A stretch of 15,953 nucleotides of DNA. Origin: Bacteroidales bacterium UBA2800 (lineage in GTDB: Bacteria; Bacteroidota; Bacteroidia; Bacteroidales; Paludibacteraceae). Made by a program: the position numbers and the translations under genes. The notes beneath the pieces are model-generated. The model worked only from the letters and a program-made list of their open reading frames with translations, was not told the DNA's origin and searched no databases. Below are positions 14,719 through 15,953 of this stretch, piece after piece. The DNA lies in contig DEHM01000018.1 in assembly GCA_002351925.1 (NCBI GenBank), forward strand, positions 8,916-24,868, written 5' to 3'. How positions within the stretch are numbered: the first letter of the stretch is position 1; each line of letters starts with the position of its first letter.

Positions 14719-15792
14719 CTACTTCACAATTCCTTTCTCTAAATATTCAGCCAGATTGATATGCTCACGCGTTACCTTTTGCATATCGTGTTTGACCATC
14801 AGTTCGACAAGTTGCTCAAAGCTGGTACTCTGCGGATTCCAGCCTAGCTCTCGTTTGGCCTTGCTCGGATCACCCAAGAGGTTGACCACATCCGTGGGGC
14901 GATAGAAGTCCGGGCTGACAGCCACTACCACCTTGCCGGTTTTCTTGTCAATGCCTTTTTCATCAACGCCCTTACCTTCCCAGCGCAGTTCAATGCCCGC
15001 ATGGTGGAAAGCCAAAGTAGCGAACTCACGTACGGTGTGCTGCACGCCTGTCGCAATAACAAAGTCTTCCGGCGTCGGGTGCTGCAGGATGAGCCACATA
15101 CACTCCACATAGTCCTTAGCGTATCCCCAGTCGCGCAACGAATCCAGATTACCCAGATAGAGACATTGCTGTTTGCCTTGCGCAATACGGGCAGCAGCCA
15201 AGGTGATCTTACGCGTCACAAATGTCTCGCCGCGGCGCTCACTCTCATGGTTGAATAAGATACCCGAGCAGCAGAACATGTTGTATGCCTCACGGTATTC
15301 CTTCACGATCCAGTAGCCGTACAACTTGGCTACCGCATAGGGACTATACGGATGGAACGGTGTCGTCTCGCTTTGCGGCACTTCTTCCACTTTGCCGTAG
15401 AGTTCGCTGGTCGAAGCCTGGTAAATCCTACAACTCTTCTCGAGATGGTTGGTACGCACAGCTTCCAGGATACGCAGTACACCTACGGCATCCACATCGG
15501 CTGTAAACTCCGGTGCATCGAAGCTGACTTGCACATGGCTCTGTGCCGCCAGGTTGTATATCTCCGTCGGTTGAACTTTTCCTACCAGTTTGACGAGCGA
15601 CATCGAGTCACTCATATCGGCATAATGCAAGTGGAAATGCGGTGTGCCTTCCAGATGGGCAATACGCTCACGATAGTCCACCGAACTACGACGGATAATA
15701 CCGTGTACCTCATAACCTTTCGCCAACAAGAACTCCGCCAGATAACTGCCGTCCTGACCGGTAACGCCTGTAATAAGTGCAATATTTGTCAT
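14719..15792 (-). CDS. gmd: GDP-mannose 4,6-dehydratase
   Basis: Converts GDP-D-mannose to GDP-4-keto-6-deoxy-D-mannose, the first step to GDP-L-fucose and related deoxysugars. The 357-residue protein has the extended short-chain dehydrogenase fold, with the NADP-binding TGVTGQDGSYL (8-18) and RRSS. The catalytic set is Thr128 and Glu130 (ASTSELYG) with Tyr152 and Lys156 (YSPYAVAK). NHESERRGETFVTRKI, LDSLRDWGYAKDYV and FYRPTDV are hallmarks of the family. Length is normal. Start ATG 15792 is the first in frame; no clear Shine-Dalgarno precedes it, as is usual in this phylum. It is the first gene of the leftward operon, about 64 bases from the predicted transcription start, and its product feeds fcl next door. 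Confidence 0.97.
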   Translation of the reverse strand: MTNIALITGVTGQDGSYLAEFLLAKGYEVHGIIRRSSVDYRERIAHLEGTPHFHLHYADMSDSMSLVKLVGKVQPTEIYNLAAQSHVQVSFDAPEFTADVDAVGVLRILEAVRTNHLEKSCRIYQASTSELYGKVEEVPQSETTPFHPYSPYAVAKLYGYWIVKEYREAYNMFCCSGILFNHESERRGETFVTRKITLAAARIAQGKQQCLYLGNLDSLRDWGYAKDYVECMWLILQHPTPEDFVIATGVQHTVREFATLAFHHAGIELRWEGKGVDEKGIDKKTGKVVVAVSPDFYRPTDVVNLLGDPSKAKRELGWNPQSTSFEQLVELMVKHDMQKVTREHINLAEYLEKGIVK

Positions 15793-15818
15793 ATGTCGTT
15801 TTATTATTTATCGTTTAT

Positions 15819-15846
15819 GTATGCGCACACAAATAAATACGCATAC
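15819..15846 (-). other. Possible stem-loop in the gmd leader
   Basis: GTATGCG (15819-15825) and CGCATAC (15840-15846) can pair as a 7-bp stem with a 14-base loop. It would form about 10 bases after the predicted start of the gmd transcript. A role in message stability or early transcription control is possible but unproven. Confidence 0.45.
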
Positions 15847-15860
15847 GCGTAAATCGGCCG

Positions 15861-15892
15861 CAAAGTTACAACAAAAATTTGACCTGTGCAAA
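15861..15892 (-). promoter_or_regulatory. Bacteroidetes-type promoter for the gmd operon
   Basis: On the minus strand TTTG (15892-15889) is followed after 20 bases by TAACTTTG (15868-15861), matching the -33 TTTG and -7 TAnnTTTG elements of the primary sigma factor of this phylum. Transcription would start near 15856. It is the only promoter-like sequence I found upstream of the leftward operon. Confidence 0.78.
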
Positions 15893-15925
15893 TAAATTGA
15901 TATTTTTTATGCAAAAATTTGCACA
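15885..15925. promoter_or_regulatory. Inverted repeat joining two divergent promoters
   Basis: TGTGCAAAT (15885-15893) and ATTTGCACA (15917-15925) are perfect 9-bp inverted arms separated by 23 bases. The left arm contains the -33 element of the gmd promoter and the right arm the -33 element of the rightward promoter. This symmetry suits binding of a dimeric regulator, but it may partly reflect the promoter elements themselves. Confidence 0.6.
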
Positions 15926-15949
15926 TAAGCGAAAATTGTTGTACCTTTG
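15918..15949 (+). promoter_or_regulatory. Bacteroidetes-type promoter reading out of the window
   Basis: TTTG (15918-15921) is followed after 20 bases by TACCTTTG (15942-15949), the same architecture as the divergent gmd promoter. Transcription would begin just beyond the right edge, so the gene it serves is not visible. Confidence 0.75.
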
Positions 15950-15953
15950 CACC

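Noticed and set aside
15793..15953. UpxY/UpxZ-type capsule leader, as in Bacteroides, or a promoter-inversion site
   Set aside because: No upxY-like gene starts this operon, and the inverted arms are only 9 bp and flank the -33 elements, not a whole promoter, so inversion is not supported.

Overview
The window looks like chromosomal DNA from a member of the Bacteroidales, probably Prevotellaceae or a relative. The evidence is a PorT-type outer-membrane protein of the type IX secretion system, a CarboxypepD_reg/plug outer-membrane receptor, Bacteroidetes-style promoters (TTTG, 20 nt, TAnnTTTG) and few Shine-Dalgarno sequences. Coding density is very high: no stretch over 300 bases lacks a gene, and the only gaps of note are 101 bases (14618-14718) and the last 161 bases. 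I see no tRNA, rRNA, CRISPR array, insertion sequence or phage gene. Family names below rest on recognising motifs by eye, not on a database search.

Plus strand, 1-7621: a tightly packed co-directional array. It holds the 3' end of rho, then aroQ (type II 3-dehydroquinase), a TonB-receptor-like outer-membrane barrel, porT, a beta-helix-like lipoprotein of unknown function, ribF (flavokinase/FAD synthetase) and an RluA-family pseudouridine synthase. Neighbours overlap by 1-8 bases or sit 5 bases apart, so translational coupling and one or few transcripts are likely. The array mixes housekeeping enzymes with envelope proteins. A palindromic repeat appears to have inserted in frame inside aroQ.

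Minus strand, 15792 down to 7618: a surface-polysaccharide operon that converges on the first array, the two last genes sharing their stop codons in one TTAA. In transcription order it holds gmd and fcl (GDP-mannose to GDP-L-fucose), a NodB-like polysaccharide deacetylase-family protein, a WbpB/WlbA-like sugar dehydrogenase, two paralogous Wza-type export lipoproteins and a Wzc-type tyrosine autokinase/co-polymerase. The first genes make activated sugars and the last three form an export machine. No glycosyltransferase, flippase or polymerase is present, so the locus must work with genes elsewhere.

Right end, 15793-15953: two divergent promoters with identical spacing. One drives gmd leftward and the other points out of the window. 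Their -33 elements lie in the two arms of one perfect inverted repeat, which suggests a shared regulatory site. Other points for a second look are the tyrosine-rich low-complexity tails on both cytoplasmic ends of the Wzc protein, four tandem 11-bp repeats with a hairpin between gmd and fcl, and a series of 4-base stop/start overlaps using ATG, GTG and TTG. I found no clearly new multi-gene system.
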